A DNA stretch of 44,568 nt from JBDKFK01 sp039798745 (GTDB lineage: Bacteria > Patescibacteriota > Microgenomatia > UBA1406 > GWC2-37-13), in NCBI GenBank assembly GCA_039798745.1, contig JBDKFK010000011.1:1-44568 (forward strand). The letters are read 5' to 3'. A model generated the notes under the pieces. It was not told where the DNA came from. It saw nothing but the letters and a program-made list of their open reading frames with translations, and made no database searches. The translations under genes and the position numbers were made by a program. This document shows, in pieces, positions 1 to 7,813 of this stretch. Position 1 is the stretch's first letter. Every line of letters starts with the position of its first letter.

Positions 1-20
1 TCTAAATCTCCTGTCATAAC

Positions 21-48
21 TTGCTATCCCATGTTTGTAGGATATAAT
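21..48 (+). promoter_or_regulatory. sigma70-type promoter of the first cassette
   Basis: TTGCTA (21-26) and a perfect TATAAT (43-48) are separated by 16 bases. The predicted start near 55 gives a leader of about 215 bases before the ATG at 271, much longer than the leaders of the AT-rich neighbours. Confidence 0.7.
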
Positions 49-118
49 ATTCTGTGCTCTTTAAAAAGTAAACGAAGATCATTTCTTTTCGACCGGCCAA
101 TAGCGGCTGGTTTTCGAA

Positions 119-162
119 AGCAGCTTCATGAAAAGGAGCCTAGCTCGTTTTTATGAACTGCT
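119..162 (+). promoter_or_regulatory. long bulged hairpin in the 5' leader
   Basis: The arms AGCAG-C-TTCAT-G-AAAA and TTTT-T-ATGAA-C-TGCT pair with single-base bulges, and the loop holds a second small stem GAGC-CTA-GCTC. A further stem, CCGGCC...GGCTGG, lies at about 93-110. A purine-rich GGAGG at 187-191 has no ATG behind it; the nearest in-frame start-like codon is ATT at 196, and the frame is open from there into the gene at 271. The leader therefore looks regulatory, but its signal is unknown. Confidence 0.5.
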
Positions 163-270
163 ATTGAATATGAAGAGAAATAAAAAGGAGGAATCATTTC
201 TCACCCTCTCGGCAGATCCTCTCTCGTAGACGGCTCACGTCAATTGAATGAACAGAAGGAAGGTGTATCC

Positions 271-1065
271 ATGAGTGCAAGTATTATCGTGGCGGCATTG
301 CAAGACGCAGGGATGCTGGGCGCAGCGGCGACAGAAACCGAGATCGCTACCGCTCTCGCAGCGGTCTATCAGCAGCTGGCGCTTGGTACCAGTGCTACTG
401 GTACGGCTATGTCCACCGGTCAAGTCGCCACTGCGATTGCGAATCAGACGCTGTTTGCAGAAAGAGTGGCGCAAACGATTCGCACCACCCAAAGCCTTCA
501 GGCGTTATCTTCTAGCGCTCCTGGCGCGGTAACGCGGATGCTTTCTGCCCCCATCAGAAGCGTAATTATACGTGGTGGAGGTAGAGCGGCCTTCACTCTA
601 TTAAGCTGGCCAGCAATCCTGGCCTTAATTGCAGTGCTCGTAGCAATTAGCGGTGGTGCTTATCTATATACCAACTGGGGCAAACCATCGGTAATGTCTA
701 TTTTGCCTGGTTGGCGCATGGGTCTGCCGAAGGCAACGCCAGTCACCGGCCCTGGGTCGGTTGAAGGCCAGAGGTACGCTGTGTTTCTTTTGCCTGATAA
801 CTCCGGCGGGACTATTTACATCGGCCAGGAAGAAACACTCAAGTCGGTTCGCGGCTGCGATACACCAAATGGCGGCGTTTGCGACGATCCGAACAAGACC
901 TATCCACCAGTAAGATACCAGAAGGTGTCGGCTGATTTTGACACCTCTGAAGAGGCGTTCGCGGCGGCTTGCCAGGCCGGGACAGTGAAGCCCGGGTACT
1001 GGGGTCAAAAATTGGTAGCCTTTGGTGGAGAGTACTGGTTTGAGGGCCAGTGTCCATCTCCCTAA
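271..1065 (+). CDS. unknown single-pass membrane protein
   Basis: 264 residues, not recognised. The N-terminal half (about 1-85) is rich in Ala, Thr, Gln and Ser and looks helical. A hydrophobic segment at about 108-130 (LLSWPAILALIAVLVAISGG) is a likely membrane anchor. The C-terminal part has three Cys residues around CDTPNGGVCDD and one near the end, so an exported disulfide- or metal-bearing domain is possible. ATG 271 is chosen because GAAGGTG lies eight bases before it; TTG 244 and ATT 196 are in frame upstream. It stands alone with its own promoter and terminal hairpin and is visibly G+C richer than the following genes. Confidence 0.6.
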   Translation: MSASIIVAALQDAGMLGAAATETEIATALAAVYQQLALGTSATGTAMSTGQVATAIANQTLFAERVAQTIRTTQSLQALSSSAPGAVTRMLSAPIRSVIIRGGGRAAFTLLSWPAILALIAVLVAISGGAYLYTNWGKPSVMSILPGWRMGLPKATPVTGPGSVEGQRYAVFLLPDNSGGTIYIGQEETLKSVRGCDTPNGGVCDDPNKTYPPVRYQKVSADFDTSEEAFAAACQAGTVKPGYWGQKLVAFGGEYWFEGQCPSP

Positions 1066-1088
1066 GAATCTTCGTTTCTTTGTCTAGT

Positions 1089-1125
1089 GATGTAGAAATC
1101 AGGGGTTCAACCTGATTTCTACATC
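1089..1125 (+). terminator. 15-bp hairpin after the first cassette
   Basis: GATGTAGAAATCAGG (1089-1103) pairs perfectly with CCTGATTTCTACATC (1111-1125) around a seven-base loop. It directly follows the stop codon region. The T-tract after it is weak (TTCAAATATT), so it may end transcription inefficiently or protect the 3' end. Confidence 0.6.
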
Positions 1126-1156
1126 TTCAAATATTACAAGAGATGAGGGATTCGAA

Positions 1157-1873
1157 TTAGATGAAGTTAGATATAGTATCGATCTCTAAACTACCTATTT
1201 TGAGCAGTATAAATACTACTGAAAGTTTAGGCAAAGCTTTCAGATCTCCGTCGATCGGTCGATAGTTCCTACGCGATATTTTATTTTTTACATAATACTC
1301 AAAAAAATATAGCTGACGTCTGTTGTACTCTCGCAGTGTCACTCCAACGGAGTTGCGCTTTAATTCTTCATACTCTTTACGTATTTCTGGATCTGAGTAA
1401 AGAGCATTATATGAATCAAATATTTTTCGAAATATCCGAAACTTTGGATTGCTTAGTACTACTTCAATAGGAAAGCCACTATATATGACTTCCCATTTTG
1501 TAAACGTACGGCTCTCAAGCACTGGTTTACCAAAATGCTTAATCAATATTTTTTTCCATTTTTCCTTCTCGTCTTCTGTCTCATATTCCACCAAGAAATC
1601 AATATCGTTATCTATACCAATGATTTTAAAAAAATTTGACCCAATAAAATATGCGCGCATCCCGCCTGACATCTGACTGCGCATTTTTTTCAGCAGTTTT
1701 TGCCCCAGATTATGAGACTCCTCATTTATTTCTTTTAGCTCAGGTACTTTTTCCAACGTATCACTAAACGTGAGAAGAAAATCGATGGGCAATCGAAACA
1801 GAAGAATACAGTTTCGAAAAAACTGAGATAGGAATGTACGGGGTGATTTCATAGGTGAATGGTATAGGTTCAT
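1157..1873 (-). CDS. nucleotidyltransferase-fold protein (GrpB/UPF0157-like)
   Basis: 238 residues. The core YFIGSNFFKIIGIDNDIDFLVEY (about 75-97) has the Gly-Ser and Asp-x-Asp pattern of nucleotidyltransferase-fold proteins. It is followed by a strand, KWEVIYSGFPIEVVL, that would hold a third acidic position. Family assignment is tentative; the substrate is unknown. The ATG at 1873 sits inside a perfect 9-bp inverted repeat, and no Shine-Dalgarno site is visible. It is AT-rich like most of its neighbours and is read toward the first cassette. Confidence 0.6.
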   Translation of the reverse strand: MNLYHSPMKSPRTFLSQFFRNCILLFRLPIDFLLTFSDTLEKVPELKEINEESHNLGQKLLKKMRSQMSGGMRAYFIGSNFFKIIGIDNDIDFLVEYETEDEKEKWKKILIKHFGKPVLESRTFTKWEVIYSGFPIEVVLSNPKFRIFRKIFDSYNALYSDPEIRKEYEELKRNSVGVTLREYNRRQLYFFEYYVKNKISRRNYRPIDGDLKALPKLSVVFILLKIGSLEIDTISNFI

Positions 1874-1888
1874 ACTATTGTATGAACC
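1867..1888 (-). promoter_or_regulatory. start-codon hairpin / inverted repeat
   Basis: GGTTCATAC-AATA-GTATGAACC is a perfect inverted repeat whose second arm contains the start codon of the nucleotidyltransferase-like gene. In RNA it would sequester the start; in DNA it could be an operator just downstream of the promoter. Confidence 0.5.
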
Positions 1889-1905
1889 CTGGTAACAAGA
1901 AGTAT

Positions 1906-1934
1906 ATTATAGCAAATTTGTATAGGCTATGCAA
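1906..1934 (-). promoter_or_regulatory. promoter of the nucleotidyltransferase-like gene
   Basis: On the minus strand TTGCAT (1934-1929), a 17-base spacer and TATAAT (1911-1906) give a near-consensus sigma70 promoter. The predicted start near 1899 leaves a leader of about 26 bases containing the start-codon hairpin. Confidence 0.75.
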
Positions 1935-1951
1935 GTAGTGGGTAATAAGAG

Positions 1952-2191
1952 TTACTTATCTTCAGGTAGCGCATTAAACTCTTTTTCTCTCTCTTCCAGC
2001 CACTCTTCCATAGCTTCAGGTGAGCTCATAAGATCGGTCATTTTTCCCATAGTTTCCATGTGCGCAGGTTCCTGTCTTTGGTACATCTCCATACCATGTT
2101 TTTTACTCATTTCGGCAACTTCAGCAAATGTTTCAGCCCGAAACGCTTTGTCACACGCTCCGCCCAGTTGGGTACATATCATTGTTTTCAT
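1952..2191 (-). CDS. DUF1059-family small protein
   Basis: 79 residues. The N-terminus MKTMICTQLGGACDKAFRAE, followed by TFAEVAEMSKKHGMEM, matches the small DUF1059 family, whose members carry CxxLGGxCD and a helical tail; function is unknown in the family. Two Cys residues (6 and 13) could bind metal. The C-terminus is a charged helix. The mRNA should be leaderless: the -10 box ends eight bases before the ATG. Confidence 0.75.
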   Translation of the reverse strand: MKTMICTQLGGACDKAFRAETFAEVAEMSKKHGMEMYQRQEPAHMETMGKMTDLMSSPEAMEEWLEEREKEFNALPEDK

Positions 2192-2199
2192 ATAAGTAC

Positions 2200-2228
2200 A
2201 GTATATGCGTTATGCCGATGGTAGTCAA
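2200..2228 (-). promoter_or_regulatory. promoter of the DUF1059 gene (leaderless)
   Basis: Minus-strand TTGACT (2228-2223), 17 bases, TATACT (2205-2200), then eight bases to the ATG at 2191. Transcription should begin at or next to the start codon. Confidence 0.8.
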
Positions 2229-2359
2229 CGTTCAATAACATATCCTCATCTCTTACTTTTCCTTAGTAGAATAATACTTCTTTAGAATTTGTTATAATAA
2301 AAATTTGGGTAGAGTTGGTTCAAGTAAATTATTATAAATATTATAGGAGGGGATAAACT

Positions 2360-2773
2360 ATGAAAATGAATCCAGTTGTCCATTTTGAAATGCCTGCAGA
2401 GGATAGCAAAAGAATGTCCTCATTTTATACAAAAGTTTTTGGTTGGCAAACACAGCAAATGGGTCAAGACATGGGAAGCTATGTTATAGCAACTACCACC
2501 GCTTCTGATGAAAAAACCGGACGCCCCACGACCCCTGGTGCTATCAATGGTGGTTTTTTCCAGAAGACAAAAGATACTCAGTATCCTTCAGTTGTAATTG
2601 CAGTTGATGACATTCACGAGGCGATGAAGAATATACGTGATGCAGGTGGAACTGTACTCGGCGGACTTAAACCAGGAGAACCTGATGATATCCCCGGTGT
2701 CGGACTATATGCTGCATTTATTGATACCGAAGGCAATAGAGTGGGCATGCTCCAAGCAGTCACCCGAGGATAA
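2360..2773 (+). CDS. VOC (glyoxalase/bleomycin-resistance fold) protein
   Basis: 137 residues. The protein starts NPVVHFEMPAEDSKRMSSFY and ends with GVGLYAAFIDTEGNRVGM, the paired beta-alpha-beta-beta-beta modules of the vicinal oxygen chelate superfamily. The metal site pattern (H10 near the start, E near DTEGN) is consistent, but the substrate cannot be told. An unusually strong ribosome site AGGAGGGG lies nine bases before the ATG, with a candidate TTGGTT-N18-TATTAT promoter just before it. The CPBP gene follows 49 bases later and may be co-transcribed. Confidence 0.85.
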   Translation: MKMNPVVHFEMPAEDSKRMSSFYTKVFGWQTQQMGQDMGSYVIATTTASDEKTGRPTTPGAINGGFFQKTKDTQYPSVVIAVDDIHEAMKNIRDAGGTVLGGLKPGEPDDIPGVGLYAAFIDTEGNRVGMLQAVTRG

Positions 2774-2822
2774 TACAGCGAAGGCTTTCGTCATATAAGA
2801 CCAACAAAAAATTTAAGACTAT

Positions 2823-3623
2823 ATGCACACAAAGAATGGTTCGAACAACAGTTTGATTATGTTTTTTGGTCTGACCTATCTTATTAGCTGGATTATCTGG
2901 GTCCCTCTTATAACATTTGCTCCCCATGCTACCTATCTCCATCAACTTGGAGGTATGGGCCCCCTCATTGCTGCGCTGATAATGACATATATATTGCAGG
3001 GTAAGAAAGAGCTGTGGCGATTCATGAGGGCGATGTTATCGTTCAAACTACCGTGGTTATTATGTGGTTTTCTTACTCCATTTCTACTCTTTTTTATCTC
3101 AGCTGCAATAGCAACGACTATGGGCAGTTCACCCGCTCAATTTTCTCTCCTTTTTACATCCCAGGAATACCCACGTATAGGAATAGTGTACTGGATAGTA
3201 AGTATTATCTGCTACGGTTTTGGTGAGCAGGTAGGCTGGAGAGGATTTGCATTACCTCATCTTATGAAAAACGGAATGAGTGCCTTTAAAGCAAGTACTC
3301 TGCTGAGTGTTGTCTGGGCTTTTTGGCATCTTCCTCTTTTTTGGTATTCCGGAAGTAGTTACATGCAGATGAACATCTGGATGATACTTGGCTGGTACAT
3401 AAGTTTGCTCCTCAGTTCGTATCTATTAACCTGGCTATATCTTACTTCAGGAAGAAGTGTGGTGACCGTAGCATTGTTTCACGCGGCTATCGACATTACG
3501 CTTATATCTCAGGCAGCCGGAACACAAGTTGTACAGATTATGAGTACGTTACTCATGCTGCTTGGAGTTGTTGTAGTGCTATTTTCAGGAAAATCTTTAA
3601 AAGGTCGCTCCACCAGAGCGTAG
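2823..3623 (+). CDS. CPBP family intramembrane protease-like protein
   Basis: 266 residues with about seven or eight hydrophobic segments. It carries the CPBP (Abi/CAAX prenyl protease-like) motifs: EQVGWR (E135-R140, the second Glu of EExxxR replaced by Gln), FWH (167-169) and HAAID near residue 220. Relatives are putative membrane metalloproteases or bacteriocin-immunity factors. The Gln substitution is worth noting because the second Glu is normally conserved. A second CPBP protein lies at 42747 in the same window but is only distantly similar. Confidence 0.85.
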   Translation: MHTKNGSNNSLIMFFGLTYLISWIIWVPLITFAPHATYLHQLGGMGPLIAALIMTYILQGKKELWRFMRAMLSFKLPWLLCGFLTPFLLFFISAAIATTMGSSPAQFSLLFTSQEYPRIGIVYWIVSIICYGFGEQVGWRGFALPHLMKNGMSAFKASTLLSVVWAFWHLPLFWYSGSSYMQMNIWMILGWYISLLLSSYLLTWLYLTSGRSVVTVALFHAAIDITLISQAAGTQVVQIMSTLLMLLGVVVVLFSGKSLKGRSTRA

Positions 3624-3662
3624 GGTGTTTTCAGAATATGCCGGTTTGTTATAATTTCTACC

Positions 3663-4214
3663 ATGAACAACCTCAAAAATACGTATATTGCCCTGTTGCG
3701 CGGCATTAATGTGGGCGGCAAGAACAGTATTAAAATGGTCGATCTGAAGCTCTGTTTTGAAACCATGGGGTTCACTGAAGTTAGTACGTATATTCAAAGC
3801 GGGAATGTGTTGTTTACGTCAACTAATCATGACCAGGAATTTTTGACAGAAACAATTGAATCTACTCTCTCAAAAACATTTAACTATAAAGCACGTGTTG
3901 TAACGGTATCGTATAAGCAGCTTAAAGAGACGGTTGAACAAGCTCCCCACGGATTTGGTAGAGAGGCGACGACCTATAGATACGATGTGATTTTTCTGAA
4001 ACCTCCGCTTACTGCGAGTGAGGCAATGGAACGTATTACTGTTAAGGAGGGGGTAGATCAGGTATATGCAGGGCAGAGTGTTCTTTATTTTTCCCGACTT
4101 ATAGAAAAAGCAACGCAGAGTCGTATATCACGTATCATCTCGTTACCTATCTACCAAAACATGACTATACGCAACTGGAACACCACAACTAAATTGCTTG
4201 CATTGATGAAGTAA
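3663..4214 (+). CDS. DUF1697 family protein
   Basis: 183 residues. The opening TYIALLRGINVGGKNSIKM, followed by STYIQSGNVLF, is the hallmark of DUF1697 (UPF-type) proteins. The C-terminal half has the RNWNTTTKLLALM ending typical of the family. The function is not known. The mRNA should be leaderless: TATAAT is followed by seven bases (TTCTACC) and then the ATG. Confidence 0.9.
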   Translation: MNNLKNTYIALLRGINVGGKNSIKMVDLKLCFETMGFTEVSTYIQSGNVLFTSTNHDQEFLTETIESTLSKTFNYKARVVTVSYKQLKETVEQAPHGFGREATTYRYDVIFLKPPLTASEAMERITVKEGVDQVYAGQSVLYFSRLIEKATQSRISRIISLPIYQNMTIRNWNTTTKLLALMK

Positions 4215-4249
4215 CAGGGGCTTCTGTAATAGGGTGGTGTGCAATGTAG

Positions 4250-4285
4250 TTGACTACTTCTACAAGTAGTTGTAGTATGTGAAGT
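4250..4285 (+). promoter_or_regulatory. promoter with operator for the ribbon-helix-helix gene
   Basis: TTGACT (4250-4255), 17 bases, TAGTAT (4273-4278), then seven bases to the ATG at 4286. The spacer contains ACTACTT-CTAC-AAGTAGT (4253-4270), a perfect 7-bp inverted repeat placed where a bound repressor would block RNA polymerase. Self-repression by the downstream DNA-binding protein is the obvious inference. Confidence 0.7.
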
Positions 4286-4468
4286 ATGGCAACTAATAAA
4301 CAACGCGTTACTCTCTTTCTCCATCCCGATCTTTTGACGCAAGCAAAGGCGCAGGCGATAGTTGAGGAAAAAACTCTCACGGAGCTTGTGGAAAGAGCAT
4401 TGATAAAATATCTTCCTAAAGAAACAATAATCAGAAAAATCAATATTGACGGTGATTCAGACTCGTAA
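4286..4468 (+). CDS. small ribbon-helix-helix-like DNA-binding protein
   Basis: 60 residues. QRVTLFLHPDLLTQAKAQA, followed by IVEEKTLTELVERALIKYL, fits a ribbon-helix-helix (Arc/MetJ-type) fold: one beta strand followed by two helices. Such proteins bind short inverted repeats, and one lies in its own promoter. No toxin gene follows; the next gene encodes a LapA-like membrane protein, so this is an orphan regulator or antitoxin. Confidence 0.75.
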   Translation: MATNKQRVTLFLHPDLLTQAKAQAIVEEKTLTELVERALIKYLPKETIIRKINIDGDSDS

Positions 4469-4523
4469 CCCTACGTATTTAAGGCAAACTTATCTTCGGT
4501 AATTATTAGTTCATACCTTTATT

Positions 4524-4868
4524 ATGTTCATGATAATCATGTTATTGATCATTGGATCAATGCTTGTATATATTTCAAAGTTTAATTTTCAACCTGTGTC
4601 GGTCAACTTAGGCTTCTATATTTTCGAGAAGGTTCCGCTTTTTTATGTAATTGTAGGAGCGCTTCTTACCGGTCTTCTATTGTCTTACGTGGCAAGCCTC
4701 ATTCAGGATATATCGAATGCTTTGGTACTTAGACAAAAAAATGGTGAGATCAAAAAAAATAAAGGAGAGGTACTGGAGCTAACCAAACTTGTTCATCAAC
4801 TGGAAATAAAGAATGAAAAGCTCGGCAAAGATTCGGGCAAAGAACCAGGAGATAAAAACGCGCTATGA
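4524..4868 (+). CDS. LapA-like (DUF1049) membrane protein
   Basis: 114 residues with two transmembrane segments (about 1-18 and 34-55) and a cytoplasmic charged coiled coil (about 70-100), the arrangement of LapA/DUF1049 proteins. Its end overlaps the Nudix gene by four bases (ATGA), so the two are translationally coupled. No Shine-Dalgarno site is visible. Confidence 0.7.
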   Translation: MFMIIMLLIIGSMLVYISKFNFQPVSVNLGFYIFEKVPLFYVIVGALLTGLLLSYVASLIQDISNALVLRQKNGEIKKNKGEVLELTKLVHQLEIKNEKLGKDSGKEPGDKNAL

Positions 4869-5317
4869 AAACCTTACTCGCAAAACTATGGAAAGCGCTC
4901 CATTTGCCTAAGGGATCACAGCTATTCGTAATGCGTTTTTTTCAGGACACGTTTTTAGTAGGGGTTACGGGTATCATTTTAAATGAATCTAAAGAAGTAC
5001 TGCTTTTTAAACATACGTACAGGCCACACGCGTGGAGTTTGCCCGGAGGGTATCTAAAATCAGGAGAACATCCACGAGAAGCTCTTGAGCGGGAAATTAA
5101 AGAGGAGTCAGGTCTGGTAGTGAGCGTTGACGAATCCTTAAAAACCCGCACGGATCGTGAGACCGCCAGGCTGGATCTGTGCTATACAGGTGTTCTTATT
5201 GGTGGTGACTTTGTCCCTACTCACGAGGTATCAGAGTATGGTTTTTTTGCGCTTGATAAACTTCCTTTGCTTCGGAAAAATCAGGTATTTTTGATAGATG
5301 AAGTACTCAAGAAATGA
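4865..5317 (+). CDS. Nudix hydrolase
   Basis: 150 residues. A complete Nudix box GX5EX7REUXEEXGU runs from G62 to L84 (GYLKSGE...REIKEESGL). The enzyme should cleave a nucleoside diphosphate linked to another group, using Mg2+ held by the REIKEE glutamates. The substrate is not predictable; RPHAWSLPGG before the box is common in nucleotide-sugar or mutagenic-nucleotide Nudix enzymes. Coupled to the LapA-like gene. Confidence 0.9.
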   Translation: MKTLLAKLWKALHLPKGSQLFVMRFFQDTFLVGVTGIILNESKEVLLFKHTYRPHAWSLPGGYLKSGEHPREALEREIKEESGLVVSVDESLKTRTDRETARLDLCYTGVLIGGDFVPTHEVSEYGFFALDKLPLLRKNQVFLIDEVLKK

Positions 5318-5363
5318 TAGACGTGATTTACATATTGACAACATAGTAATCAATATGAAAAAA

Positions 5364-5399
5364 TTACAAGGTATCATTTTATAAATTAAATAACAAATT
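5364..5399 (+). promoter_or_regulatory. leaderless promoter of the PhnB-like gene
   Basis: TTACAA (5364-5369), 17 bases, TAAATA (5387-5392), then seven bases to the ATG at 5400. The spacing repeats the pattern seen at several other genes in the window. Confidence 0.6.
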
Positions 5400-5816
5400 A
5401 TGAACAGTAAACTCAACCCCTATCTTAGTTTTAAAGACAACGCCCGTGATGCCATGGAATTTTATAAAACCGTTCTTGGAGGTAAACTTACCATGAGCAC
5501 GTTTAAAGAGTTTCATGCGTCCCAAGATCCTAAAGAAGAAAATAAGATTATGCATGCCATGCTGGAGACCGATAATGGGATCACCCTTATGGGTGCTGAT
5601 ACTCCAAACAGTATGGAGTTTAGAGCCGGGAAAAATGTGAGTATTTCATTGAGCGGGGACAACGAAGAAGAGCTCCGTGGCTATTGGGATAAACTTGCAG
5701 AAGGTGCGAATATAACAATGCCCATAAACAAAGCTCCATGGGGTGATACATTCGGTATGCTCACCGATAAATTTGGTGTCGAATGGATGGTAAATATAGC
5801 GGGCAAAAAGGCATAA
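5400..5816 (+). CDS. PhnB-like VOC family protein
   Basis: 138 residues. The start LNPYLSFKDNARDAMEFYKT and the later GADTPNSM and PWGDTFGMLTDKFGVEWMVN are diagnostic of the PhnB/3-demethylubiquinone-methyltransferase-like branch of the VOC fold. These usually dimerise; most have no known substrate. A second VOC gene follows 45 bases later with its own possible promoter. Confidence 0.9.
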   Translation: MNSKLNPYLSFKDNARDAMEFYKTVLGGKLTMSTFKEFHASQDPKEENKIMHAMLETDNGITLMGADTPNSMEFRAGKNVSISLSGDNEEELRGYWDKLAEGANITMPINKAPWGDTFGMLTDKFGVEWMVNIAGKKA

Positions 5817-5861
5817 CTAGTTCAGATGTGCCTGACTATTGTTATACGTTATCATATTTAT

Positions 5862-6239
5862 ATGAACGCTATTGCATATTTTGAAATTCAGGCTACCAAC
5901 CCTGAAACGGCACGTATCTTTTATACTGACGTATTTGGTTGGAAGTTTGTTAAGGATCCTAACATACCCATTGATTACTGGCGAATCGAAATGGCTGGCA
6001 TCTATGGCGGCCTTTTAAAACGAAGCTCAAAAGCACCACCCGTTGAACAGGGAGCAAATGCATTTGTCTGTTCGGTACAGATTGACGATTTTGACGACAT
6101 AGCTGAAAAAATAGTAAAGAGTGGAGGCAAAGTAGCGCTTGAGAAATTTGCAGTCGTCGGGAAATGTTGGCAGGGATACTTTTTGGATACAGAAGGTAAT
6201 ACGTTTGGTCTGTTTCAAGTAGATGAAAACGCTAAATAG
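5862..6239 (+). CDS. VOC family protein
   Basis: 125 residues from the ATG at 5862, chosen because MNAIAYFEIQATNPE is the normal VOC start and TATCAT lies six bases before it. A longer reading from 5826 adds 12 unrelated residues. VFGWKFVKDP and YFLDTEGNTFGLFQ are the conserved VOC elements, as in the protein at 2360. The substrate is unknown. Confidence 0.85.
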   Translation: MNAIAYFEIQATNPETARIFYTDVFGWKFVKDPNIPIDYWRIEMAGIYGGLLKRSSKAPPVEQGANAFVCSVQIDDFDDIAEKIVKSGGKVALEKFAVVGKCWQGYFLDTEGNTFGLFQVDENAK

Positions 6240-6294
6240 TTAGCCTATTGCTCTCCCTGAACTCCTATCCAATGAATTATAATGTACTAATCTC

Positions 6295-7116
6295 ATGAAT
6301 TCTCTATTTATATCCACGCTTAATTCATATGCTCTTGCTATACTTCCATGGTTTGCTCTTGGAATTTTTCTCGCGTATATTCTTGAAAAAAACTTTCGTC
6401 CACGAATCATCAAGAAATACTTTGGAGCATCTGATTATAGAAAGATTCTTATAGCTCAGGTTCTTGGCATGGTTTCTCCGCTGAGTATCATGTCGTTTTT
6501 ACCCATAGCTAATGAGTTTATTGCATCTGGAGCGCATCCGGGTATGATATATAGCTTCTTTATCGCGGAGCGGGCGTATGATCTGCAATCCTTCTTTATC
6601 ATAACCAGTTTGTTTGGTCCTAAGTTTGCCATTTTAAACGCCGGAGCTATTCTCATTTCGCTCCTTGTCTCGGCGTTAGCCATAAGAAACGATCATATTG
6701 TGTTTCGTGTAAAACCATCTGGCGAAAAACCCAATTTTTGGTCGCGCCAGACCAAGCTTCTCGTAATCGTTATCATCGGTATTACAATTGGCGCGTTCTT
6801 GCGTGTCGTGATTCCGACACATATATTCAGTAACCTTACCGGCAGCACTTATGGAGGTATCGCAGGAGGAAGTATTATTGGATTTTTATTATACTTTGGT
6901 CCAATTCTTGGAAATTACCCTGTAGCCAAAGCATTTTTCGATCTAGGAATGTCACAGAGCGGCATTTTTGCGTTTCTGACTATTTCACCGGTTATAAACC
7001 TTGTAGTTATTATGCTTTTTAGCGGTGCTGTCGGATTTAAAAATACCTACAAAGCGTTTGTAGCATATTTTATTGCTGCGCTCGGCATGACCTTGATATG
7101 TGCACCATTTTTATAA
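6295..7116 (+). CDS. predicted permease (ArsP/DUF318-like)
   Basis: 273 residues with about eight transmembrane helices. The N-terminal block WFALGIFLAYILEKNF, followed by APIANEF-like and GPILGNYPVAKA segments, resembles the DUF318/UPF0718 permease family, some of which export organoarsenicals. No arsenic-resistance partner is nearby, so the substrate stays open. TATAAT lies 11 bases before the ATG and no ribosome site is seen. Confidence 0.65.
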   Translation: MNSLFISTLNSYALAILPWFALGIFLAYILEKNFRPRIIKKYFGASDYRKILIAQVLGMVSPLSIMSFLPIANEFIASGAHPGMIYSFFIAERAYDLQSFFIITSLFGPKFAILNAGAILISLLVSALAIRNDHIVFRVKPSGEKPNFWSRQTKLLVIVIIGITIGAFLRVVIPTHIFSNLTGSTYGGIAGGSIIGFLLYFGPILGNYPVAKAFFDLGMSQSGIFAFLTISPVINLVVIMLFSGAVGFKNTYKAFVAYFIAALGMTLICAPFL

Positions 7117-7136
7117 ATATGGAGTAAAGTATAGAC

Positions 7137-7161
7137 CGGGAAGAGCAATGCTCTCCCCGGC
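7137..7161 (-). terminator. hairpin between permease and minus-strand orphan gene
   Basis: CCGGG-A-AGAGC-AAT-GCTCT-C-CCCGG forms a nearly perfect hairpin between two converging genes. The flanking T-tracts are weak (TCTATACTTTACT on the minus strand), so termination in either direction is inferred from position and stem strength. Confidence 0.5.
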
Positions 7162-7233
7162 CCTGAAAAAAGGCATCTTTATGCGGAAACCGGAACTTTT
7201 CCCGGAGTCACACAAAGTGCCGTACGTCTACGA

Positions 7234-7614
7234 TCAGGCCGGAGCCACTCGTGTTGGTGTCGCAATATCGACGTCGTCATGCTGGAAAGGCATACGCTCG
7301 ACGATGTGCTCAACCGCACGCCGCACCAGCTCTTCTGCCGCACCTGGGCTTTGCTTGCTGTGCCCGGTTACGCCGTCAACATGCGAGTCGCCGAAGTCGA
7401 CGTCGCCTACGTGTACCGCGTGACCGCGGTCATCGCGCCACTTTTTGGTAGGAACCTGTTCACCCATAATATCCATTGTCCCGGTTGTAGCATCAGCCGG
7501 AACCGGCAATGGTTTAGGCTCCGCCGCTGTGGGTTGTCCACCGAGTGCCATGTCGCCACCTGCTTTCTTATTCATAGCGTCATCATCGTACAAACTCCTG
7601 TGGTATGGACCCAT
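7234..7614 (-). CDS. hypothetical acidic, His-rich small protein
   Basis: 126 residues, not recognised. The N-terminal third is Gly/Ala/Pro-rich and probably disordered; the C-terminal half is rich in Asp, His and Val (VHVGDVDFGDSHVDGV). The start at 7614 is chosen because AAAGGAAG lies eight bases upstream and the promoter at 7706-7733 would exclude a longer reading to 7788. Base use is strongly G+C-rich compared with the permease and UvrA-like neighbours. It has its own promoter and end hairpin, like the other cassettes. Confidence 0.5.
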   Translation of the reverse strand: MGPYHRSLYDDDAMNKKAGGDMALGGQPTAAEPKPLPVPADATTGTMDIMGEQVPTKKWRDDRGHAVHVGDVDFGDSHVDGVTGHSKQSPGAAEELVRRAVEHIVERMPFQHDDVDIATPTRVAPA

Positions 7615-7705
7615 GAGCTCACTTCCTTTCTTGTTCATAGTCCGTTGGACGTGGGGGCCAATACGTACAGTCTCTTGCGAGACCGGCCTAAAGTGAGGCA
7701 TGGAT

Positions 7706-7733
7706 ATTATAATATTTCCTGCGCGTATTGCAA
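7706..7733 (-). promoter_or_regulatory. promoter of the orphan gene at 7234-7614
   Basis: Minus-strand TTGCAA (7733-7728), a 16-base spacer and TATAAT (7711-7706). The predicted 5' leader of about 85 bases contains GTCTC-GCAA-GAGAC, a short stem with a GNRA-type loop, and then the GGAAG ribosome site. Confidence 0.65.
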
Positions 7734-7813
7734 TGCTATAAGATTTTTTACCTCTATATTTTTGGTACAATTCCATGTGAGAGGTCACACTGATATTAGT
7801 TTATTCTCCTTGT

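Noticed and set aside
1140..1160. GATTCGAAT-like bases suggesting a tRNA T-arm.
   Set aside because: No acceptor stem or anticodon arm can be drawn; no tRNA was found in the window.
7615..7788. N-terminal extension of the 7234-7614 gene up to 7788.
   Set aside because: The extension starts before the predicted promoter and lacks a ribosome site; base use changes to AT-rich there.
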